Shown here piece after piece: positions 6,306 to 15,441 of a stretch of 35,344 nucleotides of DNA. The DNA comes from Candidatus Muiribacterium halophilum (GTDB lineage: Bacteria; Muiribacteriota; Muiribacteriia; Muiribacteriales; Muiribacteriaceae). Under the pieces are notes generated by a model. The model did no database searches. It was given only the letters and a program-made list of their open reading frames with translations, and was not told the DNA's origin. The DNA is taken from positions 1 through 35,344 of the forward strand of contig JALOAD010000036.1 in assembly GCA_023228995.1 (NCBI GenBank), read 5' to 3'. A program made the position numbers and the translations under genes. Every line of letters starts with the position of its first letter. Within the stretch, counting starts at the first letter, position 1.

Positions 6306-8579
6306 CTATTTACAATAATAAACTGTTATTCTTTTTAAAGATTCTTCAAATATAAAAAGTCTATTTGCTAAATTTTTATCTTCAATAACACTTTTCATTC
6401 CATCGGTCATTACATTTTCTAATTCTTCAATAGAAAGGCTGTTTTTATTATATACAGTTATTCTGCTTTTAGATACTGAATATATTCTATTTTGTCCAAC
6501 ACTTATACTTTCAGGCAATAAACTACTATTAATTGTATTTGATTTTACAAGTGAAGAATTGAACACATCAACTTCAGTAAAACCTTCTTTGATTACAAAT
6601 AATTTATCATTATAAGAATATAACTTTATTGGTTTTGTAACACTGCCTTCAGTACCAAATAATCTGTTTATATAATCAAATATTTTTAATTTATTACTAT
6701 ATTTATCAGCCATAAAAATCGAATTGCCTAAAACTGCTGCATCCATAACATCAAAACCTGTTGGAAGTTGGGATATAAAATTTCCTGTATCTTTTTCAAA
6801 AATATGTATTTTTCTATCTCCTTTTGAAAATACAAATAATTCATTATTTGCCAAAAGTATTTTAAAAGGTTCAATCCCTGCTGCTGCATTCCATTTCATA
6901 TCACCATTTAACAAACTATACTTAACAATCTCATCATTTGCTTTATCTAAAGCATATATTGCCCCTGAATCGACTATAAAATCTGTTATTAATCTATTAC
7001 TTTGAATTAAAGTTTGTATATTATTTGTTTCTTTATTAAAAGAATAAAAATTCCCCATACTATAAAGAATAATACTATGCTGATATTCAACTGCTTTTTC
7101 AACTTTAAAATTAATGTTAATCTGTGAATATATTCCAGAAGATGTATTACTTATAAGGTTTATAGAATAGCTGTTAATATCCTCACCAGTTGCAATACTA
7201 ATAGATTCCGCAAACTCTTTATAACCAAAACAGTTTATATAAAATGAATAATTACCTGCTAATAAATTATCAATAGTAAAATCACCATTATCATCTGTTG
7301 TAAAAGTTTCATTATTAAATCTAAATGAACATTTTATACCATTTCCTAATGTATCTTTTATGCTACCTGAAAAAACTGATTTTCTTTCTATTGGAATTAT
7401 TTCTCTTACAATTGTTTCTCCTGATATTGAATTTAAATTCAACTGAATATCATCATAATAATCAGATAATAACTTTAATGTAAAATTACCATTTTTTAAT
7501 CCTTTTATTATATATTTATTATCTTCTTTTTTTATTATACAATCAACACTATTCAAATTTGTATCTAAAACTGTTATATCTTTAAATTGTTCAATACTTT
7601 CTAAGTTTTCAAATAAAATCTCAATTATTGAATTTTTTTTAATATTATCAACTACTATATTCTCAACATCTGTCATTTTACCTTGTGAAAGCTCTACTTC
7701 AAGGTCGGTTGAATAATATCCATTTACAATTCTTAAAATATACACTCCAGCTTTTATATTAGGTATATCAAAATTTCCTGTTGAATTAGTATTAAATATT
7801 TCTGTTTTTTCTAAACCAATAAGCATTACATCAGCATTATTTACCGATATTCCGTAAGAAGTTATAACTTTTCCTCTAAGTAATGCAAGATCTGGATTTA
7901 TAAAATTCCTTGATAGAGAAAAAACTCCTGCATTATAATTCACATTAGATTCAACTACTATATTTCTATTTATTCTTTCATATCCATACTCATCAATTAT
8001 TATTTCATAAGTACCTTGTGGAATATTTGCAGAAAAACTACCATTTTGCGAGGTTAAATATACTTTATTTCCAATAAATACTTTAACACCATATTTTGTA
8101 CTTCCATCGCTCATAATAACAGTTCCGGTTATTTTTGATGGAATTGTAAGTGTTTTTTCAATATAATTATTTTTTTGGGAAGAAATCTCAATATCTATGA
8201 GATCTAATGATGAATAATTCTGTTTAAGTAAAAAAATATCATATATTCCACATTCAAAATTATTTATAGAAAAAATACCTTCTATATTTGTTAGGGCTTT
8301 ATATTTATATTCAACAGGAGATGAAACTCTGTTTATATTATCATTATCATTATTTAAATTTTCTTTTTTAACAAAATATACTTCAATTCCATTAAGCGAT
8401 AAAGTATTATCCTGTAAATTAATTTTTCCCGTTAAAGTTATTTTTTCAGATGGAATATCAGTTCTCTGAGAACTTCCAGATAAATCTGCAACTGTCCCTG
8501 TAGCAGAAGACATACATCCAATTGAAAATAGAATGCAACTTAAAACAATTAATATAGGAAAATATTTTTTATATTTCAT
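6306..8579 (-). CDS. Lipoprotein with carboxypeptidase-regulatory-like domains and a propeller-like C-terminus
   Basis: A 757-residue exported lipoprotein; the signal ends in FSIGC with Cys22 as lipid site. The ATG at 8579 is chosen over the TTG one codon upstream because GGAGG lies 6 nt before it. Residues from about 45 to 480 contain several CarboxypepD_reg/CnaB-like beta-sandwich units, each with the pattern G-x-V/I ... G-x-F/I ... G-x-Y (for example ITGTVIMSDGS, QNGSFSANIPQGTYEI, DDNGDFTIDNLLAGNYSF). Residues from about 490 to 757 contain repeating strand motifs (NNIQTLIQSNRLITDFIVDSGAIYAL is typical in style) like NHL/YVTN beta-propeller blades. It probably sits on the cell surface or in the periplasm, binding a ligand or a polymer. 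It diverges from rel; an 8-bp perfect palindrome (8608-8631) lies between them. Confidence 0.8.
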   Translation of the reverse strand: MKYKKYFPILIVLSCILFSIGCMSSATGTVADLSGSSQRTDIPSEKITLTGKINLQDNTLSLNGIEVYFVKKENLNNDNDNINRVSSPVEYKYKALTNIEGIFSINNFECGIYDIFLLKQNYSSLDLIDIEISSQKNNYIEKTLTIPSKITGTVIMSDGSTKYGVKVFIGNKVYLTSQNGSFSANIPQGTYEIIIDEYGYERINRNIVVESNVNYNAGVFSLSRNFINPDLALLRGKVITSYGISVNNADVMLIGLEKTEIFNTNSTGNFDIPNIKAGVYILRIVNGYYSTDLEVELSQGKMTDVENIVVDNIKKNSIIEILFENLESIEQFKDITVLDTNLNSVDCIIKKEDNKYIIKGLKNGNFTLKLLSDYYDDIQLNLNSISGETIVREIIPIERKSVFSGSIKDTLGNGIKCSFRFNNETFTTDDNGDFTIDNLLAGNYSFYINCFGYKEFAESISIATGEDINSYSINLISNTSSGIYSQININFKVEKAVEYQHSIILYSMGNFYSFNKETNNIQTLIQSNRLITDFIVDSGAIYALDKANDEIVKYSLLNGDMKWNAAAGIEPFKILLANNELFVFSKGDRKIHIFEKDTGNFISQLPTGFDVMDAAVLGNSIFMADKYSNKLKIFDYINRLFGTEGSVTKPIKLYSYNDKLFVIKEGFTEVDVFNSSLVKSNTINSSLLPESISVGQNRIYSVSKSRITVYNKNSLSIEELENVMTDGMKSVIEDKNLANRLFIFEESLKRITVYYCK

Positions 8580-8607
8580 CAAATGCCTCCAAAAACACCT
8601 TTTATTT

Positions 8608-8631
8608 ATTATCGGAACAAAATCCGATAAT
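8608..8631. promoter_or_regulatory. Perfect 8-bp inverted repeat between two divergent genes
   Basis: ATTATCGG (8608-8615) and CCGATAAT (8624-8631) around AACAAAAT. It lies between the lipoprotein start (8579) and the rel promoter (8649-8677). No gene ends here, so a terminator is unlikely; an operator for one or both genes is the better reading. Confidence 0.5.
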
Positions 8632-8648
8632 TTTATGTTTTTTTACTC

Positions 8649-8677
8649 TTTACAATATTAAGCAAAAAATATATAAT
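8649..8677 (+). promoter_or_regulatory. rel promoter, predicted leaderless start
   Basis: TTTACA (8649-8654), 17-nt spacer, perfect TATAAT (8672-8677). Only 7 nt separate the -10 box from the ATG at 8685, so transcription would begin at or next to the A of the start codon. No Shine-Dalgarno sequence precedes the ATG. Confidence 0.6.
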
Positions 8678-8684
8678 CCAAATT

Positions 8685-10874
8685 ATGGAAAAAGAATTAA
8701 AAGTATTGATTGATAATGTATTATCCTATAATAAAACAGCTGATATAAAACTTATTGAAAAAGCTTATTTTTATGCAAAAGAAAAACATAAAGATCAGAA
8801 AAGAAAATCAGGTGAACCTTATTTTATTCATCCTTATGAAACAGCATTGATTATTTGTGAGTTAAAACTCGATACAGCTTCAATATGTGCTGCGCTTTTA
8901 CATGATATTTTAGAAGATACTGGAGTTAATATAGAAGAACTTTCAGAAGAATTTAATCCTACAATTGCTCATATAGTAGATGGTGTTACTAAAATTTCAA
9001 AATTATTCTTTAAAACTGCGGAAGAACAACAGGCTACAAATCTTCGAAAAATGCTTTTTGCTATGATAAAAGACATAAGAGTTATACTTGTAAAACTTGC
9101 AGATAGACTTAATAATATGAGAACTCTCGATTCAATGAGACCTGATAAACAAAAAAGAATAGCACAAGAAACTCTTGATATATATGCTCCTCTTGCTCAT
9201 AGGCTTGGTATTTCTGTATTTAAATCGAGATTTGAAGACTTATGTCTTAAATATCTTGAACCTGAAACTTATGTTCAACTTTCTTCAGATCTTGATAAAG
9301 AGCATCTTTTAAGAGAAAAATATATTGAAGATATTATAGATACTATAAAAGACATACTAGAAGAAAACGAAATAGAAATATTTGAAATATACGGAAGAAC
9401 AAAACATTTTTTCTCAATATTTAGAAAGATGAAATACAGCAATAAAACACTCGAAGAAATTCACGATCTTATTGGTATAAGAGTTATAACTAGTCAAGTC
9501 AAAGACTGTTATGCAGTACTTGGTTTTGTACATAAATTATGGCCACCTATTCCTGGTAGATTTAAAGATTATATTGCAATGCCTAAAACTAATTTTTATC
9601 AATCACTTCACACAACAATAATGCATCCTATGGGATTTCCAGTAGAATTTCAAATAAGAACTCAAAAAATGCACGATATTGCAGAAGTTGGAGTTGCTGC
9701 ACATTTTGAATATAAAGAAAAAGAAACTGATAATTCAAAAGATAAAATATTATGGCTAAGACAACTTCTTGAATGGCATAAAGATATTGAAAACGCTACA
9801 GATTTTCTTGAATCAGTTAAACTTGATCTTTTTGCAGATGAAGTTTTTATATTCACACCTGAAGGAGATGTAAAATCACTTCCAAAAGATTCTACTCCTC
9901 TTGATTTTGCTTTTGCAATACATACTGAAATTGGGAGTAAATGTATTGGTGCTAAAGTCAATGGTAAACTTGTACCGCTGACTTATCAGATGCAAAACGG
10001 TGATATAGTAGAGATAAATACTAGTAATAAGCAAACTCCAAAAAGAGAATGGCTTGATATAGTTCAATCTCCAAGAGCTAAAAATAAAATAAGATCTTTT
10101 TTAAGAAAAACTCTTAAAGATGAAAATATTATTAAAGGACAAGAAGGGTACATTTCATATATTAACACAATAACTGAAAAAACTCCTGAAATTCTTGAAA
10201 TATATACAAAAAATCAACTATTACATCCTCAAAAAGATAAAGAATTTAAAAATTTATGTCAGGAATTTAAATTACATTCTGAAGAAGAATTTTTCGTTGC
10301 AATAGCTCTTAAATCTATTAATCTAAGAGCTTTTATACATAAAATATTTCCAAAAATTTCCAATATAAAAGCTGATACTATTGATGCTAAAAAATTTAAA
10401 GAAATTAAATCAGAAAAAAATTCATCAGTTTTAATATCTGATATAGATTCGGCAATGATGAGTTTTGCTAAATGCTGTAATCCTATACCTTTTGATCCAA
10501 TTATTGGTTTTATAACAAAAGGCAAAGGTATAAGTATTCACAGAAAAAATTGCCCTAATGTTGAAGAATTAAATAAAACTCCAGAAAGAATTATGGATAT
10601 TGATTGGAATGACAATAACAACAAAAAAAATAATATTCTTTTCAATGCTCTACTTAGAATGGAAACTATAGACAGACCAAGGTTGTTATCTGAAGTAACT
10701 CAGATAATATCTCAGATGGATATTAATATTTCAAGTCTTAATGCCTATGTAAATAAAAAAACTGTAGGCATAATAGAAATGGGTGTACAGATTAAAAATA
10801 TAGAAGAGTTACAGCATGTTATCAATACACTAAATAATATTAATGGAATAAATAATGCGTATAGAGTAAGCTGA
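8685..10874 (+). CDS. rel: Bifunctional (p)ppGpp synthetase/hydrolase Rel
   Basis: At 729 residues it has the full length of long RSH proteins. Domains in order: HD hydrolase (about 25-180, with HPYETA, HDILEDT at 73-79 and LADRLNNMRT around 139-148, all hydrolase residues intact), synthetase (about 235-350, with GRTKHFFSI, RFKD at 292-295, YQSLHT and VEFQIRT), TGS (about 385-450, EVFIFTPEGD), a zinc-finger/RIS region with CCNPIP and HRKNCPN, and a C-terminal ACT domain. The RxKD motif (not ExDD) is that of bifunctional Rel/SpoT rather than synthetase-only RelA. It makes and degrades the stringent-response alarmone in the cytoplasm, probably on ribosomes. The ATG gives the usual family N-terminus but has no ribosome binding site; the promoter spacing predicts a leaderless mRNA. 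A HEAT-repeat gene follows in the same direction. Confidence 0.97.
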   Translation: MEKELKVLIDNVLSYNKTADIKLIEKAYFYAKEKHKDQKRKSGEPYFIHPYETALIICELKLDTASICAALLHDILEDTGVNIEELSEEFNPTIAHIVDGVTKISKLFFKTAEEQQATNLRKMLFAMIKDIRVILVKLADRLNNMRTLDSMRPDKQKRIAQETLDIYAPLAHRLGISVFKSRFEDLCLKYLEPETYVQLSSDLDKEHLLREKYIEDIIDTIKDILEENEIEIFEIYGRTKHFFSIFRKMKYSNKTLEEIHDLIGIRVITSQVKDCYAVLGFVHKLWPPIPGRFKDYIAMPKTNFYQSLHTTIMHPMGFPVEFQIRTQKMHDIAEVGVAAHFEYKEKETDNSKDKILWLRQLLEWHKDIENATDFLESVKLDLFADEVFIFTPEGDVKSLPKDSTPLDFAFAIHTEIGSKCIGAKVNGKLVPLTYQMQNGDIVEINTSNKQTPKREWLDIVQSPRAKNKIRSFLRKTLKDENIIKGQEGYISYINTITEKTPEILEIYTKNQLLHPQKDKEFKNLCQEFKLHSEEEFFVAIALKSINLRAFIHKIFPKISNIKADTIDAKKFKEIKSEKNSSVLISDIDSAMMSFAKCCNPIPFDPIIGFITKGKGISIHRKNCPNVEELNKTPERIMDIDWNDNNNKKNNILFNALLRMETIDRPRLLSEVTQIISQMDINISSLNAYVNKKTVGIIEMGVQIKNIEELQHVINTLNNINGINNAYRVS

Positions 10875-10929
10875 TATTTATAAAGCTTAAAATATAAAAA
10901 ACTGCATTAATTTCATATTGAGGTTATTT

Positions 10930-11772
10930 ATGGAAGATAATATTGTATCTCAGCTTATAAAAGATTTAGAGAGTAAAAATATTGAAATTCAAAAAACAGC
11001 TGCAAAAGCATGTTATAATATTATTTCTCAAGAATTAATACCTGTATTAAGAAAAGCTACTACTTCTAAATCAGCTGGTTTAAGATATTTTGCAAGAAAA
11101 TCTATGTTTAATATAATTGCTAAATTACAAAAAAACAAACCTTCAACAAACATTAATATAAAAAAAGATGAAATTTTAAAACTATTAAACTCTTCTTCAG
11201 ATAAAGATCTTATGCAAGCAGTTAGAATACTTAGCTCATCAGAAAATCTTGCTGAATCTATTCTACAAAAACTTCTTGTAATATTACAAAATCCCATAAA
11301 TGATTTTTTAACTTCAATGATAATTAATATTTTTTCTAAAAACCAATATAATAATGCCTACGAAACATTATTACTTTTTTTAAATAGTAAAGACAAAAGA
11401 ATTGTCGCAAACACAATAGAAGCATTAAGGTTTTTTAATAATTACAGAACAATAGTTTTAATAACAAAATTTCTTAAAGATGATGATAATAGAGTTAAAG
11501 CTAATACAATAAATGTACTTCATTTTTTTTCAGTTACTGGAATTCGACCTGAACTTGAAAAAATGGCATTTTCAGAAAATATATGGGAAAGGGATAGTGC
11601 TTTATATGCAATAACAGTATGTGGATTCAGTGAATTTGAAGATATACTCATAAAAATGTTAAATACCGAAGTTGATAAAGGACTTATTAATAAAATAATA
11701 TTTCTATTAAAAAAAAGCGAGAGTACAGAAGCTCGTTCTGCACAACTCGCATATTTTCAAAGAGATAAATAA
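10930..11772 (+). CDS. HEAT-repeat protein
   Basis: 280 residues of about six to eight helical pairs in the HEAT/armadillo style (for example NKDKRIVANTIEALRFFNN-like turns with D/N followed by VRA/IVAN). The ATG at 10930 is preferred over a TTG 12 nt upstream because GAGG (10920-10923) lies 6 nt before it. It has no signal peptide or TM segment, so it should be a cytoplasmic scaffold. It lies 55 nt after rel and is probably co-transcribed. Its stop is one base from the convergent ugpC stop. The partner is unknown. A second HEAT protein at 15441-16409 has similar repeats (compare DDNRVKANTINVL here with DERIRANTIEAL there), suggesting a common origin. Confidence 0.85.
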   Translation: MEDNIVSQLIKDLESKNIEIQKTAAKACYNIISQELIPVLRKATTSKSAGLRYFARKSMFNIIAKLQKNKPSTNINIKKDEILKLLNSSSDKDLMQAVRILSSSENLAESILQKLLVILQNPINDFLTSMIINIFSKNQYNNAYETLLLFLNSKDKRIVANTIEALRFFNNYRTIVLITKFLKDDDNRVKANTINVLHFFSVTGIRPELEKMAFSENIWERDSALYAITVCGFSEFEDILIKMLNTEVDKGLINKIIFLLKKSESTEARSAQLAYFQRDK

Positions 11773-11773
11773 A

Positions 11774-12877
11774 TTATATTCTTTTTGTTGTAGCTGGGTC
11801 AAAGAAATGTAATTTTTCTTTATTAAAAAATATTTTTACAGTTTCATTATAATCAGTTTTAACATCAGGTTCTAATCTTACAACAAGGAATTTACCATCA
11901 AGTATAAAATTACAATGCTTTTCATTACCCATTGGTTCAATTACATCTACTGAAACAGATAATAATTCTTCATTTGAATATTCAATAACTTTTGACATTG
12001 ATGAATCAGGAGTATAAATATGTTCTGGTCTTATTCCTAATATAACATCTTTGTCTTTATATAAACTTAATCCTTCAGGTTTTTTCAAAAGAGGTATTTT
12101 AAGATTTTCACTTACAACAAGATTTTCTCCATCGAATTTACCTTTAATAAAATTCATCGAAGGTGAACCTATAAAACTTGCTACAAATATATTGCTTGGT
12201 TTTGAATAAACTACAGCAGGTGTGTCACACTGTTCTATTACACCTTTGTCAAATATTGCTATTCTATCACCCATTGTCATTGCTTCAATCTGATCATGAG
12301 TAACATATACAATAGTTGCATCAAGCTTTCTATGTAACTTTATTATTTCAGCTCTCATTTGTACTCTTAATTTTGCATCAAGATTTGAAAGAGGTTCATC
12401 CATAAGAAATACTTTTGGTTCTCTAACAATTGCTCTTCCTAAAGCAACTCTTTGTCTTTGTCCACCTGATAAAGCTTTAGGTTTTCTATCAAGATAATCT
12501 TCAATACTAAGTATTTTAGCAGCATCTTTTACTTTTTTTTCAATTTCATCTTTTGCCATTTTTCTTAATTTTAATGCAAATGCCATATTATCGTATACAC
12601 TCATATGAGGATAAAGAGCATAATTTTGAAATACCATTGCAATATCTCTATCTTTAGGAGCTAAATCATTAACAATCTGCTCACCTATCATAATTTCGCC
12701 TTCTGTAATTTCTTCAAGACCAGCTATCATTCTAAGAGTTGTTGATTTTCCACAACCTGATGGACCAACAAGGACCATAAATTCCTTATCTTTAATGTCT
12801 AAATCAATATTTCTGATAGTAGGTTCTTTTACTCCATCATAGACCTTTACAAGGTTTTTCAATGTAACTCTTGCCAT
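11774..12877 (-). CDS. ugpC: Carbohydrate ABC transporter ATPase, UgpC/MsmX/MalK type
   Basis: 367 residues. Nucleotide-binding domain: Walker A GPSGCGKST (38-46), Q-loop MVFQNYALYPH, signature LSGGQRQ (136-142), Walker B VFLMDEP (156-162), H-loop His194. Then a C-terminal MalK-like regulatory OB-fold domain (about 240-367, with LGIRPEHIY). It powers uptake of sugars or glycerol-3-phosphate from the cytoplasmic face. No permease or binding protein is adjacent, which fits the MsmX pattern of one shared ATPase serving several importers. GGGGAGG precedes the ATG. It is the last gene of the run that starts at asnS, directly after the HutP-like gene (stop and start abut). Confidence 0.93.
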   Translation of the reverse strand: MARVTLKNLVKVYDGVKEPTIRNIDLDIKDKEFMVLVGPSGCGKSTTLRMIAGLEEITEGEIMIGEQIVNDLAPKDRDIAMVFQNYALYPHMSVYDNMAFALKLRKMAKDEIEKKVKDAAKILSIEDYLDRKPKALSGGQRQRVALGRAIVREPKVFLMDEPLSNLDAKLRVQMRAEIIKLHRKLDATIVYVTHDQIEAMTMGDRIAIFDKGVIEQCDTPAVVYSKPSNIFVASFIGSPSMNFIKGKFDGENLVVSENLKIPLLKKPEGLSLYKDKDVILGIRPEHIYTPDSSMSKVIEYSNEELLSVSVDVIEPMGNEKHCNFILDGKFLVVRLEPDVKTDYNETVKIFFNKEKLHFFDPATTKRI

Positions 12878-13342
12878 TTATTCCTCCCCAGAATAGTAAT
12901 AATCTGTTTCAACTTCAATAACATCTTCATCAATATTAAGACCAGGAATACCTATTTTACCAGATATTGCTACAGATATAAACTTTTTATTTCTTGCTAT
13001 ACCTATTTTAAAACCTGCTCCTGATATACTAAAAATCCCTGAATTAATTTTATTCAATAATTTAGAAAAAAGCCTAAAAAAAACAAACTTTGCTCTTTCA
13101 CTTTTATCAATCACTTTAGAGTTTTCAGCAGCAGTCAGAGCATTTCTAAACAACTTATCTTTAAGATTATCTCCTCTTCCTCCAGCTCTTGTAATAACAC
13201 ATTTAACATCAGTAAGTTTTGAAAAGTTCTGAACAACAATATTATCAATATTATCTTCTGCCATGCTTAAAAGAACAGCTAACTTAGCCGAAGATAAATT
13301 TTCTCCCATTTTAACAAATTGTTCTATATTTAATTCTTTCAT
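12878..13342 (-). CDS. HutP-like protein lacking histidines
   Basis: 154 residues matching the HutP fold pattern by eye: a first helix AKLAVLLSMAED (HutP: SVLLLLNEAEE), a strand with VKCVITRAGG, two middle helices, and the C-terminal signature FISVAISGKIGIPGLN that parallels WIAVSLYGTIGAPIKG of Bacillus HutP. In B. subtilis, HutP is an antiterminator that binds hut mRNA when bound to histidine and Mg2+ through His residues. Here the whole protein has no histidine, so that metal chemistry cannot be the same. It is neither next to a hut operon nor preceded by a Shine-Dalgarno: the ATG follows the whiA stop after one base (TAATATG), implying translational coupling. An RNA-binding regulator is a reasonable guess; family assignment rests on pattern recognition only. 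Confidence 0.6.
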   Translation of the reverse strand: MKELNIEQFVKMGENLSSAKLAVLLSMAEDNIDNIVVQNFSKLTDVKCVITRAGGRGDNLKDKLFRNALTAAENSKVIDKSERAKFVFFRLFSKLLNKINSGIFSISGAGFKIGIARNKKFISVAISGKIGIPGLNIDEDVIEVETDYYYSGEE

Positions 13343-13343
13343 A

Positions 13344-14279
13344 TTATAGTGATTTTACCAGATTTGAACAGTATTTTAAATATTTTCTTTCAATTTTTTT
13401 TATATAATAATTTATCTGTGATTTTGTCATATTACATAACTCACCTAGCTCACTATAAGAAAAGTCAGGGTTATCAATCCTTTCAAGAATTATTTTTTTG
13501 GATTTTCCATCTAAATCATCAAAAAAAGATGTCTTTTTTATATTAATAAAATTTGCTGCCTGCTCTCCACCGCATTCAATTTTTCTATTAATATTATTAA
13601 TTTCACAATTAACTTGTCTATTGACCTCTCCCCTTATTCCTTTAAGCATTGATTTTTCTTCAAGAAGCATAATAAATCTTGAACATTCTAAAAATGATAA
13701 AAAACTAATTATATTATCAAATTTTTTTAAATATATTATATTATTATCATTTCTAAAAGTATTAGAAAATTCAAAATCAAGTAGTTTTCTTGTCTTAAAA
13801 TTTATTATTTCAATCATTTTACTGAAATTTCTAAGATTTATCTCTAAAAAATATTGTTTTGAAGGATTAACAATAGAACCATTTATTAAAAAAATCACTT
13901 TTAAAAACTCTCTAAAACAACATTCATTTTCAAGGTAATTTATTATGCTTGTTTCATCAAGTAAAAAATCCATAAATTTCTTGTTATCAACCGAACTTTC
14001 ATTTATATCAAATACAATTCCTTTAAGAGAATTTTTAACAGTATATAAAACTTTAATATCAGACCTAGATACAGATAAAGATTTTATAACTGGAAGTATT
14101 TTTCTAAAAACACTAGCTTCTCTAAATTTAAACTCTGTATGAATTTTATTTCCTTTAATATTCAAACTTGATGAAAAATATAAAATTGCTAAAAAAATAG
14201 CTTTATGACAACAAAGATTTTTATAATTTATTTTGATTTCATCTTTAAGTATATCAGTATAATTGACCGTGTTTTTCAC
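13344..14279 (-). CDS. whiA: WhiA-type DNA-binding protein
   Basis: 311 residues with the WhiA layout: N-terminal LAGLIDADG-like two-part domain (CCHKAIFLAILYF, later FREFLKVIFLINGSIVNPSKQYFLEI), the conserved linker RGEVNRQVNCEINNINR, and a C-terminal helix-turn-helix (SYSELGELCNMTKSQINYYIKKIE). In actinobacteria and Bacillus WhiA controls sporulation or cell division and chromosome segregation. The frame opens with a TTG at 14285, but the GTG at 14279 is preferred because AAGG sits 6 nt before it. The start lies inside the end of the upstream TPR gene (26-nt overlap). Typical neighbours of whiA (rapZ, yvcK, hprK) are not in the window; instead a HutP-like gene follows. Confidence 0.88.
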   Translation of the reverse strand: MKNTVNYTDILKDEIKINYKNLCCHKAIFLAILYFSSSLNIKGNKIHTEFKFREASVFRKILPVIKSLSVSRSDIKVLYTVKNSLKGIVFDINESSVDNKKFMDFLLDETSIINYLENECCFREFLKVIFLINGSIVNPSKQYFLEINLRNFSKMIEIINFKTRKLLDFEFSNTFRNDNNIIYLKKFDNIISFLSFLECSRFIMLLEEKSMLKGIRGEVNRQVNCEINNINRKIECGGEQAANFINIKKTSFFDDLDGKSKKIILERIDNPDFSYSELGELCNMTKSQINYYIKKIERKYLKYCSNLVKSL

Positions 14280-15441
14280 AAACAACCTTGCCTTTTTTTA
14301 AATAGTATAATCCACCTGCCGGACATTTGATTATGTCTGAATCAATATTTAAATTGCCAATGTTAATGTTTTCTAAACTTGAATCATGTAACATAATATA
14401 TTCATACAAAGCAATAGTAATTATTTCCTGATTTTTTAAACAAATTTGCTCAATTACTTCTCTTCCTCTAATAGCAAAAAAATTAATAAATTCAAAAATA
14501 TCAGGATTTATACCAAATTTTTTAGATTCTACAATACCATTTCTATTTATAAAAAAAGAATTTCCATCATTATCAGAATATGGAATTTCTTTATCATAAA
14601 AAATTCTTGTAAGACTTTTTAAAGTAAGAGCATCAGGTAATTCTTGTTTTTCAGAATAAATTATTCTGTAATAAGTTAAAGCTGCTGTCCACACCGTTGT
14701 TCTAAAATAAGATTGAATTTCTTCTTTTAAAGCTTTTTCATGTTTAATATCATATTCTGATTTATTATATGAATTAATAATTTCAGAAACCTGAATATGA
14801 GCTTCAGTAAATTTTCCAGTTTTTTTAAGAAGAGAAATTCTCATAAGAAAAAGGTCTATTCCTTTATAATCTGAATTAACAAGCCTTTCAAGATATTTCA
14901 TTGAAGAATCATATCTTTTCATCTCAAGAAGTATTCTGGCAGCTTTTAATATTGTTGAAGCTTTTTGGGGATGAAGTGAAAGTGATATATCATAAAATTC
15001 TAAAGCCTTTGATAAAAGACCTTTTTTTTCATATATTTGTCCAACTGTGTCAAAAAAAGCAGGTTTTTCCTCAATCTGAATTGATTTTTGAGCAAAAGCT
15101 AAAGCTGCATCAATATTGATATTTTGTTTAAGATAAAATAAAGCAAGATTATTAAGTGCTTCTGGAAAATTTGAATCAAGCGTTAAAGCTTCCTGATAAT
15201 TTTTTAAAGCTTTTTCATAATTTCCAACATTCTCATACGCAATACCAAGATTATTATATATTTGTGGTATATGCGGTGAATTTTTTAATATTTCATTATA
15301 AGAAATTATTGCATCCTGATACATACCACTTTTCATATACTCATTTCCAATATTTAAAAGATTTTCCCAATATTTTGTTGTATCTGAAAAAACATTATTA
15401 AATATTATTAAAATAAAAGTAATAAAAAAGATTTTTTTCAT
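14254..15441 (-). CDS. Exported TPR protein with a C-terminal Cys cassette
   Basis: 395 residues with a Sec signal (MKKIFFITFILIIFNNVFS, cleavage likely before Asp). At least four TPR units follow in the first 200 residues (NIGNEYMKSGMYQDAIISY, NNLGIAYENVGNYEKALKNY, ALNNLALFYLKQ and others). The C-terminus carries a compact cassette CPAGGLYYLKKGKVVCEKHG, like the CPxGGxYxxxxGxVxCxxHG motif seen at the end of some type IV pilin-like proteins; a similar cassette lies inside the TPR protein 20316-21893. The ATG at 15441 shares one base with the HEAT gene stop (TGATG); a TTG one codon upstream is less likely. It probably acts as a scaffold in the periplasm or outside the membrane. Confidence 0.85.
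   Translation of the reverse strand: MKKIFFITFILIIFNNVFSDTTKYWENLLNIGNEYMKSGMYQDAIISYNEILKNSPHIPQIYNNLGIAYENVGNYEKALKNYQEALTLDSNFPEALNNLALFYLKQNINIDAALAFAQKSIQIEEKPAFFDTVGQIYEKKGLLSKALEFYDISLSLHPQKASTILKAARILLEMKRYDSSMKYLERLVNSDYKGIDLFLMRISLLKKTGKFTEAHIQVSEIINSYNKSEYDIKHEKALKEEIQSYFRTTVWTAALTYYRIIYSEKQELPDALTLKSLTRIFYDKEIPYSDNDGNSFFINRNGIVESKKFGINPDIFEFINFFAIRGREVIEQICLKNQEIITIALYEYIMLHDSSLENINIGNLNIDSDIIKCPAGGLYYLKKGKVVCEKHGQLY

Noticed and set aside
8608-8631. Palindrome as a transcription terminator
   Set aside because: It lies upstream of two divergent genes and no gene ends near it.
12878-13342. Regulator of an adjacent histidine-use operon
   Set aside because: No hutH, hutU, hutI or hutG is near; the protein lacks histidines and is linked to whiA instead.
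13498-13938. Plus-strand open frame opposite whiA
   Set aside because: WhiA motifs are clear on the minus strand; this frame is Leu/Ile/Phe-rich as expected from AT-rich antisense.
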